Assembly (NCBI RefSeq): GCF_029360765.1
Contig: NZ_JARKNA010000004.1
Coordinates: 248,001 to 312,000, forward strand
Direction: 5' to 3'
DNA length: 64,000 nucleotides
Source: Terrimonas pollutisoli
GTDB lineage: Bacteria > Bacteroidota > Bacteroidia > Chitinophagales > Chitinophagaceae
Part shown: piece after piece, positions 37,430-46,852 of the stretch
How the letters are laid out: each line of letters begins with the position of its first letter
Position numbering within the stretch: position 1 is the first letter of the stretch
Made by a program: the position numbers and the translations under genes
The notes under the pieces: model-generated
The model's database searches: none
The model's input: the letters and a program-made list of their open reading frames with translations, nothing else
Told to the model about the DNA's origin: nothing

Positions 37430-39336
37430 AGAAGATTTCCTATATAGCAGTTTTTGTTTTATTTGTTTGCCTGGCAACAGGTGTGGCCGCTCAACAAAAA
37501 GCTTTGTCTGAACAGGTGGCTGAAACCGTAATGAACAGGTGGAAGGATTCTTTTGCATTGGGAAGCCAGGCAAAATGGTCCTATGATATGGGTGTCATCT
37601 TAAAAGGTTTCGAAGGTATTTGGAGAAACACCGGTGATGTAAAATATTATAACTATATCCAGAAGCAAATGGATTATTTCGTTCAGGATGACGGTTCCAT
37701 CAAAACATACCGGCCCGATGAATATAATATTGATCATATCAACAACGGAAAGCTGGTCTTACTACTTTATAGGGTGACACAAAAAGAAAAATACCTGAAA
37801 GCAGCAAAGTTATTGAGGACACAATTGCTTACACATCCACGTACCAAAGAAGGTGGTTTCTGGCATAAGAAAATTTATCCTTATCAGATGTGGCTGGATG
37901 GGTTATATATGGGCTCACCTTTTTATGCGGAGTATGCCAATTTGATGAACGAGGATACAGCGTTCAATGATGTGGCCAATCAATTTATCTGGATGGAAAA
38001 ACATGCAAGAGATGCAAAGACAGGCTTGCTCTACCATGCATGGGACGAAAGCCGTGAGCAACAGTGGGCCAATAAACAGACCGGTACTTCTCCTTTGTTT
38101 TGGGCAAGAGCAATGGGCTGGTATGCTACAGCCTTGGTGGATGCCTTAGATTGGTTTCCTGAAAATCATCCGAAACGAAAAGATCTTATCGCTATACTGA
38201 ACCGGCTGGTGAATGCGGTTGAAAAAGTACAGGACCCCAAAACCGGTCTCTGGCTGGATATTTTGAATTATAATGGCCCGGGTAAAGAGAAGAATTATTT
38301 TGAAGCATCGGCCAGCAGCCAGTTTGTCTATGCAGTGGCAAAGGGTGTGAGGAAAGGATATTTGCCATCAACAAAAATTTCCATTGCCAAAAAGGGATAT
38401 GATGGGATCGTCAAACAATTTATTAAGGTTGAAGATGGTCAAACCCATTTGCATGGCACCGTGAAAGTAAGCGGCCTGGGTGGCAATCCTTATCGTGATG
38501 GTAGCTTTGCTTATTATATGAGTGAAGATGTTATTGTCAATGATCCAAAAGGGATCGGCGCTTTCTTACTGGCGGGTAATGAAATGGAAATGTTGCTAAC
38601 ACAATCGACAGGGAAAGGCAAAACGGTTTTGCTCGACCGGTATTTCAACAGTGAAAAAAGAAAAGGACCTGGCGGAAATATTGGTTACTGGCATTATACA
38701 TGGGAAGAATATTCACATCCCGGCTTTGCGGGGTTGGGACTTATTTTTAACAAGTATGGCGCTAAGCTGGCTTCTTTAGATGTAGCGCCAACTGCTGATA
38801 ATTTAAAGAAAGCATCGGTTTACATCATAGTAGATCCTGACCACCTGAAAGATAATCCTAAACCAAATTATGTTTCATCAAAAGATGTAAAAGCGATTAG
38901 CGATTGGGTGAAGGCTGGAGGGGTATTGCTCCTGATGGCAAACGACAGTGCTAATTGTGACCTCCGGCATTTTAATAAACTGAGTGAGACCTTTGGTATA
39001 CACTTTACGGATTTAAGCAGAAATATGGTTAAAAATGATGCTTACGAAACAGGTGTTGTAATACCCAATGATAAACAGGTCTTCAGCGAACCATATAAAA
39101 TGTATTTGAAGGAGATAAGTGTGTTGATGGTTAAGTCTCCTGCTAAGGCAGTGGTAAAAAAAGACAACGAAGTAATTATTGCGGTAGCAAAGTATGGAAA
39201 GGGTAGTGTATTGGCAGTGGGCGATCCGTGGTTGTATAATGAATACCTCGACGGTAGAAAACTGCCTACTGAGTACCCTAACTTTAAAGCGGCGACTGAT
39301 TTGGTGAAATGGTTGCTCGGTCAAAGGAAAAAGTGA
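37426..39336 (+). CDS. GH105 unsaturated rhamnogalacturonyl hydrolase fused to a DUF4350-like domain
   Basis: 636 residues with signal peptide (ISYIAVFVLFVCLATGVAAQ). Residues about 25-370 are the (alpha/alpha)6 barrel of GH105/GH88, with MWLDGLYMGSPFYAEYA (catalytic Asp), WARAMGWYATALVDAL and the late GSFAYYMSE. The rest (about 400-630) resembles DUF4350, a flavodoxin/GATase-like domain (VKAISDWVKAGGVLLLMAND, VLAVGDPWLYNEY). GH105 removes the 4,5-unsaturated uronic acid left by lyases, releasing 5-keto-4-deoxyuronate for KduI. The fused form is nearly twice the length of a plain GH105; the extra domain's role is unknown. Confidence 0.92.
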   Translation: MKKISYIAVFVLFVCLATGVAAQQKALSEQVAETVMNRWKDSFALGSQAKWSYDMGVILKGFEGIWRNTGDVKYYNYIQKQMDYFVQDDGSIKTYRPDEYNIDHINNGKLVLLLYRVTQKEKYLKAAKLLRTQLLTHPRTKEGGFWHKKIYPYQMWLDGLYMGSPFYAEYANLMNEDTAFNDVANQFIWMEKHARDAKTGLLYHAWDESREQQWANKQTGTSPLFWARAMGWYATALVDALDWFPENHPKRKDLIAILNRLVNAVEKVQDPKTGLWLDILNYNGPGKEKNYFEASASSQFVYAVAKGVRKGYLPSTKISIAKKGYDGIVKQFIKVEDGQTHLHGTVKVSGLGGNPYRDGSFAYYMSEDVIVNDPKGIGAFLLAGNEMEMLLTQSTGKGKTVLLDRYFNSEKRKGPGGNIGYWHYTWEEYSHPGFAGLGLIFNKYGAKLASLDVAPTADNLKKASVYIIVDPDHLKDNPKPNYVSSKDVKAISDWVKAGGVLLLMANDSANCDLRHFNKLSETFGIHFTDLSRNMVKNDAYETGVVIPNDKQVFSEPYKMYLKEISVLMVKSPAKAVVKKDNEVIIAVAKYGKGSVLAVGDPWLYNEYLDGRKLPTEYPNFKAATDLVKWLLGQRKK

Positions 39337-39346
39337 GAAGTGAAAA

Positions 39347-40363
39347 GTGAAAAAAAGTAAAACATATAGTTTATTGATACCGGTGTTAATGTTTTTTTTC
39401 TGCGGGATTGCTCAGAAAAAAATTGTTGTTGATGCCAAAGGCAAGGGTGATTTCAAAACCATACAGGGAGCTATCAACTCCATTGCCGGCTCGTCGCCTG
39501 AACCCCGGACGATATTTATAAAAAACGGGATCTATAACGAAAAGCTTTATATCGAAAAAAGCAATATCATTTTTGAAGGCGAAGACAGGAACAAAACGAT
39601 AATCACTGCGTCTATTGCAAGAGATGAATGGCGTTGCGGCCATGCGGATGATTGGGGTGTAGCCACAATGAATGTAGGCGCTGATGATATTACACTGAAA
39701 AACCTGACCATCACCAACAGTTTTGGTTTTGATTTTAAAGATGAGAAAATAATTCACTGCACTTCCGATACCATCACCCGTCAAAAAAAGTTGGTAAAGA
39801 ATAGCCACCAAATGGCATTAAGAACAATGAATGCAACCAGAATGAAAGCCATCAATTGTCATTTCAAAGCATTTGGCGGAGATACAGTGAGCCCCTGGAA
39901 TGTGGATGACGGCATGTGGTATTTCAAGGATTGCGTGATGGAAGGCGGTGTTGATTTTTATTGCCCGCGGGGATGGGCCTGGGCCGAAAATTGTGAATTC
40001 ATTACACACACGGGCACAGCGGCTATCTGGCATGATGGTTCCAAAGCAGAAGATTCCAAAACGGTACTGGTCAACTGTACATTCAAAGGGTATGATGGTT
40101 TTTTATTGGGCCGTTACCATCGCGATGCACAATTCTACCTCATCAATTGTGAGTTTGCCAGGAATATGAGGGATTCTGCCATTTATCGTGTACAAACTGC
40201 CAATATCATTCAATGGGGCGAAAGAATATATTATTATAATTGCCGTCGTGAAGGAGGGAATGATTTTAAATGGTATGCAAATAATCTTCCTGCTTCGGTA
40301 GATGCAGGCGACATAAATGTAAAATGGGTTTTTAAAAACAGGTGGAATCCTGAGGAGAATTGA
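39347..40363 (+). CDS. divergent CE8 pectinesterase-like protein
   Basis: 338 residues starting at GTG 10 bp after GH105, with GAGAAG nearby as a possible binding site; the signal peptide is TYSLLIPVLMFFFCGIAQ. The CE8 beta-helix is clear (VVDAKGKGDFKTIQGAINSI, NGIYNEKLYIEKSNIIFEGE). The active-site motifs are altered: GGDTVSP instead of QDTL, GGVDFYCPRG instead of G-T-x-D-F-I-F-G, and LGRYH instead of LGRPW. Both Asp and the Arg survive, but the oxyanion Gln is Gly. It probably acts on a different ester or on short oligomers. Confidence 0.85.
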   Translation: MKKSKTYSLLIPVLMFFFCGIAQKKIVVDAKGKGDFKTIQGAINSIAGSSPEPRTIFIKNGIYNEKLYIEKSNIIFEGEDRNKTIITASIARDEWRCGHADDWGVATMNVGADDITLKNLTITNSFGFDFKDEKIIHCTSDTITRQKKLVKNSHQMALRTMNATRMKAINCHFKAFGGDTVSPWNVDDGMWYFKDCVMEGGVDFYCPRGWAWAENCEFITHTGTAAIWHDGSKAEDSKTVLVNCTFKGYDGFLLGRYHRDAQFYLINCEFARNMRDSAIYRVQTANIIQWGERIYYYNCRREGGNDFKWYANNLPASVDAGDINVKWVFKNRWNPEEN

Positions 40364-40366
40364 TAT

Positions 40367-41902
40367 ATGCAACTGTCTAAAAAGAATTTGAAAGCGATTG
40401 ACCCGAAAAATGCTGTGGTCATTCCGGATGAAAGTTTATTTGCATTGCCGGAAAAGGTATTGCAGTTTGGCACGGGGGTGTTGCTTCGCGGCTTGCCTGA
40501 TTATTTTATTGATAAGGCTAACCGCCAAAATATTTTCAATGGAAGAGTTGTGGTCATAAAGTCAACAGCCAGTGGGGGCGCCGATGCCTTTGACCAGCAG
40601 GATGGGTTATATACGCTTTGTGTAAGAGGAATAGAAGATGGTAATACCATTGAAGAAAACATTATTCATTCCGCCATCAGCAGGGTGCTGTCGGCTGCTA
40701 CGCAATGGGAAGAAATTTTAAAGTGTGCCGCTAATCCAGATATGCAGGTGATCATTTCCAATACAACCGAAGTGGGTATTGTGCTGGATGCTGACGACGA
40801 CCTGCAGGCATCACCACCACGATCATTTCCTGCCAAACTATTAGCATTTTTATATAAACGCTACAGGGTTTTCAACGGAGATCCTTCTAAGGGAATGGTG
40901 ATTATCCCTACTGAACTGATCATCGATAACGGGGCGAAACTGGAAGCGATTATTGAAGAACTGGCTCACCAAAATAATTTGGAATATGCGTTTATGGATT
41001 GGTTGGAAAATGCCAATTATTTCTGCAATTCGTTGGTAGATCGTATTGTGCCGGGTAAGTTGCCGGCCGCTATGCAATCAAAGATGGATACAGAAACAGG
41101 CTATACAGATGATCTCATGATCATGAGTGAAGTATATCGTCTGTGGGCTATTGAATCAGATAAAAAAGAGGTGAAGGATATATTGTCATTCAGCAAAGCA
41201 GACAAAGGTGTAATCATTACCGGTGACATTGAGTTTTTCCGTGAATTAAAACTTCGCTTATTGAACGGGTCGCATACATTTAGTTGCGGTTTAGCACACC
41301 TGGCCGGGTTTCAAACAGTGAAGCAGGCAATGGACGATGAAAATTTTTCTGCCTATATCAGTCATCTCATGATGCAGGAAATAGCGCCTTCTATCACCAG
41401 TGCTAACCTCAGTATTGAAGCTGCAAAAGACTTTGCGGCAAAAGTGTTGGATCGTTTTCGCAATCCCCATATTGATCACCAATGGTTGAGTATTACCATG
41501 CAGTATTCATCAAAGATGAAATTGCGGAATATCCCGGTGATTAAAAAATACCTGGATCGGTTTGGCGCAGTACCAGAGTATATGGCGACTGGCATGGCTG
41601 GTCACCTGTTTTTTATGAAGGCAGAACTGGCTGATGATGGAAAGTATTATGGAGAACTGAACGGCAAACGGTATCATATCAACGATGATAATGCAGCATG
41701 GTTTGCTAAAAAATGGCAAACTGCAACCAGTGCTCACCAATTAGTAGTAGATATTTTATCAGATGAGGCATTTTGGGAAACTAACCTGGGCAGCCATGCT
41801 GATTTTACTGCAGCGGTTTCCGGTAAATTGCAGGAGTTAATTGACAACGGCGCGGTTGCTGTATTACAACAAATTTCACAACCGGCAAAAGCGATAAATT
41901 GA
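40367..41902 (+). CDS. uxaB: tagaturonate reductase (altronate oxidoreductase)
   Basis: 511 residues, cytoplasmic, mannitol-dehydrogenase superfamily. N-terminal NAD domain starts at VLQFGTGVLLRGLPDYFIDK. Further landmarks are ISNTTEVGI, KGMVIIPTELIIDNGAKLE and FCNSLVDRIVPG. The catalytic region is LRLLNGSHTFSCGLAHLAG with the conserved Lys/Asn neighbourhood. It reduces D-tagaturonate to D-altronate, the second step of galacturonate breakdown. It begins 3 bp after CE8 and its stop overlaps the start of uxaA (TGATG). Confidence 0.93.
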   Translation: MQLSKKNLKAIDPKNAVVIPDESLFALPEKVLQFGTGVLLRGLPDYFIDKANRQNIFNGRVVVIKSTASGGADAFDQQDGLYTLCVRGIEDGNTIEENIIHSAISRVLSAATQWEEILKCAANPDMQVIISNTTEVGIVLDADDDLQASPPRSFPAKLLAFLYKRYRVFNGDPSKGMVIIPTELIIDNGAKLEAIIEELAHQNNLEYAFMDWLENANYFCNSLVDRIVPGKLPAAMQSKMDTETGYTDDLMIMSEVYRLWAIESDKKEVKDILSFSKADKGVIITGDIEFFRELKLRLLNGSHTFSCGLAHLAGFQTVKQAMDDENFSAYISHLMMQEIAPSITSANLSIEAAKDFAAKVLDRFRNPHIDHQWLSITMQYSSKMKLRNIPVIKKYLDRFGAVPEYMATGMAGHLFFMKAELADDGKYYGELNGKRYHINDDNAAWFAKKWQTATSAHQLVVDILSDEAFWETNLGSHADFTAAVSGKLQELIDNGAVAVLQQISQPAKAIN

Positions 41903-43548
41903 TGAAACAGAACGTATTGAAAATTCATCCGAAGGATAATGTGCTGGTGGCTCTCAAAAACTTATCAAAAGGCGAGTCGGTACAGTACGAAAGCGAAAAC
42001 TTTGTTTTGGCAGATGAGATAGCGGCGAAACATAAGTTTTTTGTGAACGATATGAAAGCCGGCGATGAAGTGATCATGTACGGCGTACTGGTAGGTAAGG
42101 CGCAGCAGGCTATTCCTGCTGGTGGGCTCATGACAACACAAAATGTTAAGCATGCTGCCGAACCATTTACCTACAGACCCTATCACTATAAATGGCAGGC
42201 CCCGGATGTTAGCAAATTCAGGAACCGCACTTTTAATGGTTATCATCGCAGCGACGGGAGAGTGGGCACGGCTAATTATTGGCTATTTATTCCAACTGTT
42301 TTTTGTGAGAACAGGAACCTCGACGTCATCCGTGAAGCATTGCACAACGAACTGGGTTATGCAGTTACCGATAAATACAAACAGAAAACACATCAGCTTA
42401 TAGAGGTTTATAAAAAAGGAGAAGATATTTCAAACGTTGATCTTTCTCCCCGCTCCTTTGGAGAGGGGCCGGGGGTGAGGTTGTTTAAAAATGTGGATGG
42501 AATTAAATTTTTAAATCACCAGGGCGGGTGTGGAGGTACCCGGCAGGATGCCGCTGTTTTAAGTAAGCTATTAGCAGCCTACGCTGATCATCCCAATGTA
42601 GCAGGTGTTACTGTGTTAAGCCTCGGTTGTCAAAATCTCCAGGTAAAGGATTTTCAAAGCGATTTAAAGGAGCGTAATCCAAATTTTGACAAACCGCTAT
42701 ACATTTTTGAACAACAGCAATCGCAAAGCGAAGAGCAACTCATAACGGAGGCGATACGCAAAACGTTTTTAGGTTTGATTGAAGCAAACAAGCTCGAAAG
42801 AAAACCAGCTTCCCTGGATAAAATGGTGGTAGGCGTTAAATGTGGTGGTAGCGATGGTTTCAGCGGCATATCTGCTAATCCCGCCGTTGGGTATTTTTCT
42901 GATATGATGGTAGCCCTGGGCGGTAAAATATTGCTGGCAGAGTTTCCGGAACTATGCGGTGCCGAACAAAACTTAATCGATCGTACAAAGGATGAAGCAG
43001 CGGCAAAAAAGTTTATTCAGTTGATGACCGCTTATAGTGATGCTGCTACGAAAGTCGGATCGGGATTTCACATGAACCCGTCGCCCGGCAATATAAAAGA
43101 TGGATTGATAACTGATGCTATCAAAAGTGCAGGTGCTGCCCGCAAGGGAGGTACTTCGCCGGTTGAAGATGTATTGGATTACACAGAGCCGGCTGTAAAG
43201 CCCGGCTTAAATCTTGTTTGCACACCCGGCAACGATGTAGAAGCTACAACTGGTAAAGCTGCCAGTGGTGCTACGCTTATTTTGTTTACTACGGGACTCG
43301 GAACACCTACAGGCAATCCCGTTTGCCCAACAATCAAAGTTGCTACCAATTCTTCTCTTGCCAAAAGAATGAGTGATATCATTGACATTGACTGCGGTCC
43401 GATTGTGGAAGGGGATAAGACCATTAAACAAATGGGAGAGGAAATAATGGAATATTGCATTAAAGCTGCCAGTGGTGAAGTGATACCCAAAGCCGTATCG
43501 CTGAACCAGGACGATTTTATTCCCTGGAAACGCGGTGTTTCTTTATAA
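41902..43548 (+). CDS. uxaA: altronate dehydratase
   Basis: 548 residues from the ATG at 41902. N-terminal SAF domain (about 1-90, DNVLVALKNLSKGESVQYES), then the long catalytic part: HRSDGRVGTANYWLFIPTVF, LNHQGGCGGTRQDA, GVKCGGSDGFSGISANPAVG and TTGLGTPTGNPVCPTIK, with conserved Cys and His that bind iron. It dehydrates D-altronate to 2-keto-3-deoxygluconate. Between about residues 181 and 194 the sequence SPRSFGEGPGVRLF is encoded by a dispersed G/C-rich repeat inserted in frame, just before the conserved Gly/Cys block. Confidence 0.94.
   Translation: MKQNVLKIHPKDNVLVALKNLSKGESVQYESENFVLADEIAAKHKFFVNDMKAGDEVIMYGVLVGKAQQAIPAGGLMTTQNVKHAAEPFTYRPYHYKWQAPDVSKFRNRTFNGYHRSDGRVGTANYWLFIPTVFCENRNLDVIREALHNELGYAVTDKYKQKTHQLIEVYKKGEDISNVDLSPRSFGEGPGVRLFKNVDGIKFLNHQGGCGGTRQDAAVLSKLLAAYADHPNVAGVTVLSLGCQNLQVKDFQSDLKERNPNFDKPLYIFEQQQSQSEEQLITEAIRKTFLGLIEANKLERKPASLDKMVVGVKCGGSDGFSGISANPAVGYFSDMMVALGGKILLAEFPELCGAEQNLIDRTKDEAAAKKFIQLMTAYSDAATKVGSGFHMNPSPGNIKDGLITDAIKSAGAARKGGTSPVEDVLDYTEPAVKPGLNLVCTPGNDVEATTGKAASGATLILFTTGLGTPTGNPVCPTIKVATNSSLAKRMSDIIDIDCGPIVEGDKTIKQMGEEIMEYCIKAASGEVIPKAVSLNQDDFIPWKRGVSL
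42444..42482. repeat. GGCCGGGGGTGAGG-type repeat inserted in frame in uxaA
   Basis: Contains CTCCTTTGGAG and GAGAGGGGCCGGGGGTGAGG, a form I know as an intergenic repeat in Chitinophagaceae-type genomes. Here it is read as SPRSFGEGPGVR without stop or frameshift. Related G/C-rich elements lie at about 33465-33483 and 33632-33693. Confidence 0.75.
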
Positions 43549-43570
43549 TTACAGATTTTAAAAAGATGGT

Positions 43571-45013
43571 ATGAAAAAATTTTTAGACGAAAATTTTTTA
43601 TTGCAAAATAAAACGGCCCAACAGCTGTATCATGCTTTTGCGAAGCAAATGCCGGTGATCGATTATCATAATCATTTGCCACCGGAGCAGATCGCTAATG
43701 ATATCAATTTTGAAAACCTGACACAGGCCTGGTTGTATGGCGATCATTATAAGTGGAGAGCGATGCGCATCAATGGTGTCAATGAGGACTATTGCACCGG
43801 CAAAGCAAGTGACTGGGAAAAATTTCAACAATGGTCAGCAACAGTTCCTAACACTTTAAGAAACCCTTTGTATCACTGGACACACCTGGAACTACAGCGC
43901 TATTTTGATGTTCATGATATTTTGAACCCCGGCAGCGCCAGTAAAATATATGAAACATGCACTGCTAAATTGCAGTCGGCGGAGTATAGTGTAAAAGGAT
44001 TGTTGCAAAAAATGAACGTGGAGATTCTGTGTACTACCGATGACCCTATTGACTCCCTTGAATATCATCAAAAGATCAGGGACGATGAGTTTTCCATAAA
44101 AGTGTTGCCCGCCTTCCGGCCAGATAAGGCAATGAATGTGGACGATGCTGTGTCCTTTAATCAATATCTCGGTAAGCTGGAGTCTGCTTCGAATGTTTCG
44201 ATCAACAGCTTTGATGATTACCTGGATGCTTTAAAAAAGCGTCATGATTTTTTTGCTGCTATGGGCACCTCAGTATCCGATCATGGTCTTGAAAATATCT
44301 ATGCCGAAGATTATACCGAGGCGGCTATTAAATCAATTTTTGACAAGATCCGCTCCGGCAAAAATCTTTCAACAGAGGAAAACCTCCGGTTTAAAAGTGC
44401 CATGCTGGTAATTTTTGCTGAATGGGATTGGGAAAAAGGTTGGGTGCAGCAATATCATCTGGGTGCATTAAGAAATAATAACAGTCGCAGGTTATCACAA
44501 CTTGGACCCGATACCGGTTGGGATAGCATCGGCGATTTCTCGCAGGCGAGATCCCTGGCCAAATTTTTAAACCGCTTAGATGCTGACAACAAGCTGGCTA
44601 AAACCATTATCTATAATCTTAACCCCGCAGATAACGAAGTGATGGCTACCATGATCGGTAATTTTAATGATGGATCGGTTGCAGGTAAAGTGCAATGGGG
44701 CTCAGCGTGGTGGTTTTTGGATCAGAAAGATGGAATGATCAAACAAATCAACGCATTGTCTAATATGGGATTGCTTAGCCGGTTTATCGGCATGCTTACC
44801 GATAGCCGTAGTTTTCTTTCATTCCCAAGACACGAGTATTTTAGAAGAATTCTTTGCAATTTGTTTGGCGAAGAAATTGAAAATGGAGAATTGCCCAACG
44901 ATATTCAATGGACAGGAAAGATAATACAGGATATTTGTTACAATAATGTCCGCGACTATTTTAAATTTGAGTCTTTAACTCTGCCAAAGGCAGAAAAACA
45001 AACAACATTTTAA
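43571..45013 (+). CDS. uxaC: uronate isomerase
   Basis: 480 residues, cytoplasmic amidohydrolase-superfamily enzyme. Landmarks: FLLQNKTAQQLYHAFAKQMP, VIDYHNHLPPEQIA (metal-binding H-x-H), WRAMRINGVNEDYCTG, EILCTTDDPIDSLEYH, VLPAFRPDKAMN and GMLTDSRSFLSFPRHEYFRR (catalytic Asp and Arg). It converts D-galacturonate to D-tagaturonate (and glucuronate to fructuronate), the entry step of the isomerase pathway. It lies 22 bp after uxaA and 14 bp before kduD. Confidence 0.95.
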   Translation: MKKFLDENFLLQNKTAQQLYHAFAKQMPVIDYHNHLPPEQIANDINFENLTQAWLYGDHYKWRAMRINGVNEDYCTGKASDWEKFQQWSATVPNTLRNPLYHWTHLELQRYFDVHDILNPGSASKIYETCTAKLQSAEYSVKGLLQKMNVEILCTTDDPIDSLEYHQKIRDDEFSIKVLPAFRPDKAMNVDDAVSFNQYLGKLESASNVSINSFDDYLDALKKRHDFFAAMGTSVSDHGLENIYAEDYTEAAIKSIFDKIRSGKNLSTEENLRFKSAMLVIFAEWDWEKGWVQQYHLGALRNNNSRRLSQLGPDTGWDSIGDFSQARSLAKFLNRLDADNKLAKTIIYNLNPADNEVMATMIGNFNDGSVAGKVQWGSAWWFLDQKDGMIKQINALSNMGLLSRFIGMLTDSRSFLSFPRHEYFRRILCNLFGEEIENGELPNDIQWTGKIIQDICYNNVRDYFKFESLTLPKAEKQTTF

Positions 45014-45027
45014 AATAGTCATACTTA

Positions 45028-45792
45028 ATGCAAACATTGGAATTATTTAGTCTCGCAGGCAAAACTGCGGTTGTAACAGGATGTGATACCGGCATCGGAC
45101 AAGGAATGGCGATAGCGCTGGCAGAAGCAGGAGCTGATATTATCGGCACTTCACGGGTTGGTGATTATACAGCTACACAAAAGGCTGTGGAAGGAGCCGG
45201 CAGAAAATTTACGTATTATAAACTTGACATCGCAGAAAGAGATCACTTATATGCGTTCGTTAACAAGGTGAAGGATGAACACAGCAGAATTGACATATTG
45301 GTCAGTAATGCGGGCACTATTATGCGGAAGCCGGCTGCAGAGCATCCTGATGAGTATTGGGACAAAGTGATTGCCATCAACCTGGATGCCCAGTTTATTT
45401 TAGGCCGTGAATTTGGAAAACATATGATAGAAAAGGGAGGAGGTAAAATTATTTATACCTGCTCTTTATTGAGTTTCCAGGGTGGCATTAATGTGCCGGG
45501 TTATACAGCATCCAAATCAGCAGTAGCAGGTTTGGTAAGAGCATTTGGAAACGAATGGGGTAGCAAAGGTGTTTGTGTGAATGGAATTGCACCGGGCTAT
45601 GTCGAAACAAATAATACCCAGGCTTTGCGTGAAGATCCTGATAGAAATCAATCAATTTTAGCCCGTATACCTGTTGGACGTTGGGGAGTTCCGGATGATT
45701 TTAAAGGGCCTGTAGTTTTCCTTGCATCAGATGCTTCCAGTTATGTCAACGGCACCGTGTTGTTTGTAGATGGTGGATGGATGGCCCGCTAG
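45028..45792 (+). CDS. kduD: 2-dehydro-3-deoxy-D-gluconate 5-dehydrogenase (SDR)
   Basis: 254 residues. SDR cofactor loop VVTGCDTGIGQGMA, NAG in LVSNAGTIMRKP, and catalytic Ser-Tyr-Lys in CSLLSFQGGINVPGYTASKS. The close match to KduD includes RNQSILARIPVGRWGVPDDF and SSYVNGTVLFVDGGWMAR. It reduces 2,5-diketo-3-deoxygluconate, made by KduI, to 2-keto-3-deoxygluconate. A 155-bp gap without a recognised promoter separates it from kduI. Confidence 0.92.
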   Translation: MQTLELFSLAGKTAVVTGCDTGIGQGMAIALAEAGADIIGTSRVGDYTATQKAVEGAGRKFTYYKLDIAERDHLYAFVNKVKDEHSRIDILVSNAGTIMRKPAAEHPDEYWDKVIAINLDAQFILGREFGKHMIEKGGGKIIYTCSLLSFQGGINVPGYTASKSAVAGLVRAFGNEWGSKGVCVNGIAPGYVETNNTQALREDPDRNQSILARIPVGRWGVPDDFKGPVVFLASDASSYVNGTVLFVDGGWMAR

Positions 45793-45947
45793 CCTTGTCC
45801 ATTCAATGATTTTATTGTCAAATGCAGGCAGGTTTTCTGGCATTGTAAAATAATGTTTAGCGTTTTTATTTAGCATAGGTTAGCGATTATAATACAGGTA
45901 ATCATTATTTTCGATGATTAATGTATAAAGTAAATTATTGAACAAAA

Positions 45948-46832
45948 ATGAAGCTTCATTATCTAGATAACATTCAATTTTCACCGGTTGAAAATGGGGG
46001 CATGGGTATTCGTTTTGCTATTAGTCAAAACGAGACGAAAGATTTTGACACGGACCAGCTCCGGGAAAATTTTTTGGTATCGCCGCTCATGCAGGATGAT
46101 ACAATTCAATTGACCTATACGCATTATGACAGGGTGATTATCGGTGGTGCAAAACCGGTAAACAAATCAATACAGCTTCCTAATCACCCGGAGTTAAGAG
46201 CTGATTATTTTTTAGAAAGAAGAGAATTAGGGATCATCAATGTTGGGGGAAAGGGTAAGGTTGTGCTCGATGGACAATCTTTCGACTTGAATAAACTGGA
46301 CTGTGTATATGCTGGAAAGGGCACTAAAGAAGTGAGTTTTTCCAGCGATCAATCTGCTGAACCGGCTATATTTTATCTGTTATCGGCGCCGGCTCATGCC
46401 ACTTATCCCAATACAAAATTTACAAAGGAGCAGGCTGCACCCGTTAACTTAGGCGCGGCTGAAACATCTAATAAAAGAACGGTTTATAAATACATTCACC
46501 TCGATGGCATCCGAAGCTGTCAACTGGTGATGGGACTGACAGTTTTGGAAGCTGGTAGTGTTTGGAATTCTGTTCCTCCGCATACGCATACCCGTAGAAT
46601 GGAAGTTTATTTTTATTTTGATTTGGGAGAACAACATCGCATATTCCATTTTATGGGTGAACCACAGCAAACAAGGCATATCGCTATGGCCAACCATGAA
46701 GCGGTTATTTCGCCACCCTGGAGCACCCATTTTGGTTGTGGTACCAGCAACTATGGTTTTATCTGGGGAATGGCCGGTGAAAATTTGGTATATACCGATA
46801 TGGATCCTGCACCCGTGCATGAATTAAAATAA
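45948..46832 (+). CDS. kduI: 5-keto-4-deoxyuronate isomerase
   Basis: 294 residues, bicupin. Zinc site PPHTHTRRMEVYFYFDL plus a later His in PPWSTHFGCGTSNYGFIWG. N-terminal cupin landmarks are TYTHYDRVIIGGAKP, LPNHPELRADYFLERRELGI and DCVYAGKGTKEVSF. It isomerises 5-keto-4-deoxyuronate, the spontaneous product of the unsaturated uronate released by GH105, to 2,5-diketo-3-deoxygluconate. Length is slightly above the usual ~280 residues. Confidence 0.95.
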   Translation: MKLHYLDNIQFSPVENGGMGIRFAISQNETKDFDTDQLRENFLVSPLMQDDTIQLTYTHYDRVIIGGAKPVNKSIQLPNHPELRADYFLERRELGIINVGGKGKVVLDGQSFDLNKLDCVYAGKGTKEVSFSSDQSAEPAIFYLLSAPAHATYPNTKFTKEQAAPVNLGAAETSNKRTVYKYIHLDGIRSCQLVMGLTVLEAGSVWNSVPPHTHTRRMEVYFYFDLGEQHRIFHFMGEPQQTRHIAMANHEAVISPPWSTHFGCGTSNYGFIWGMAGENLVYTDMDPAPVHELK

Positions 46833-46852
46833 TTTTTTAGGGAAGAAACATA

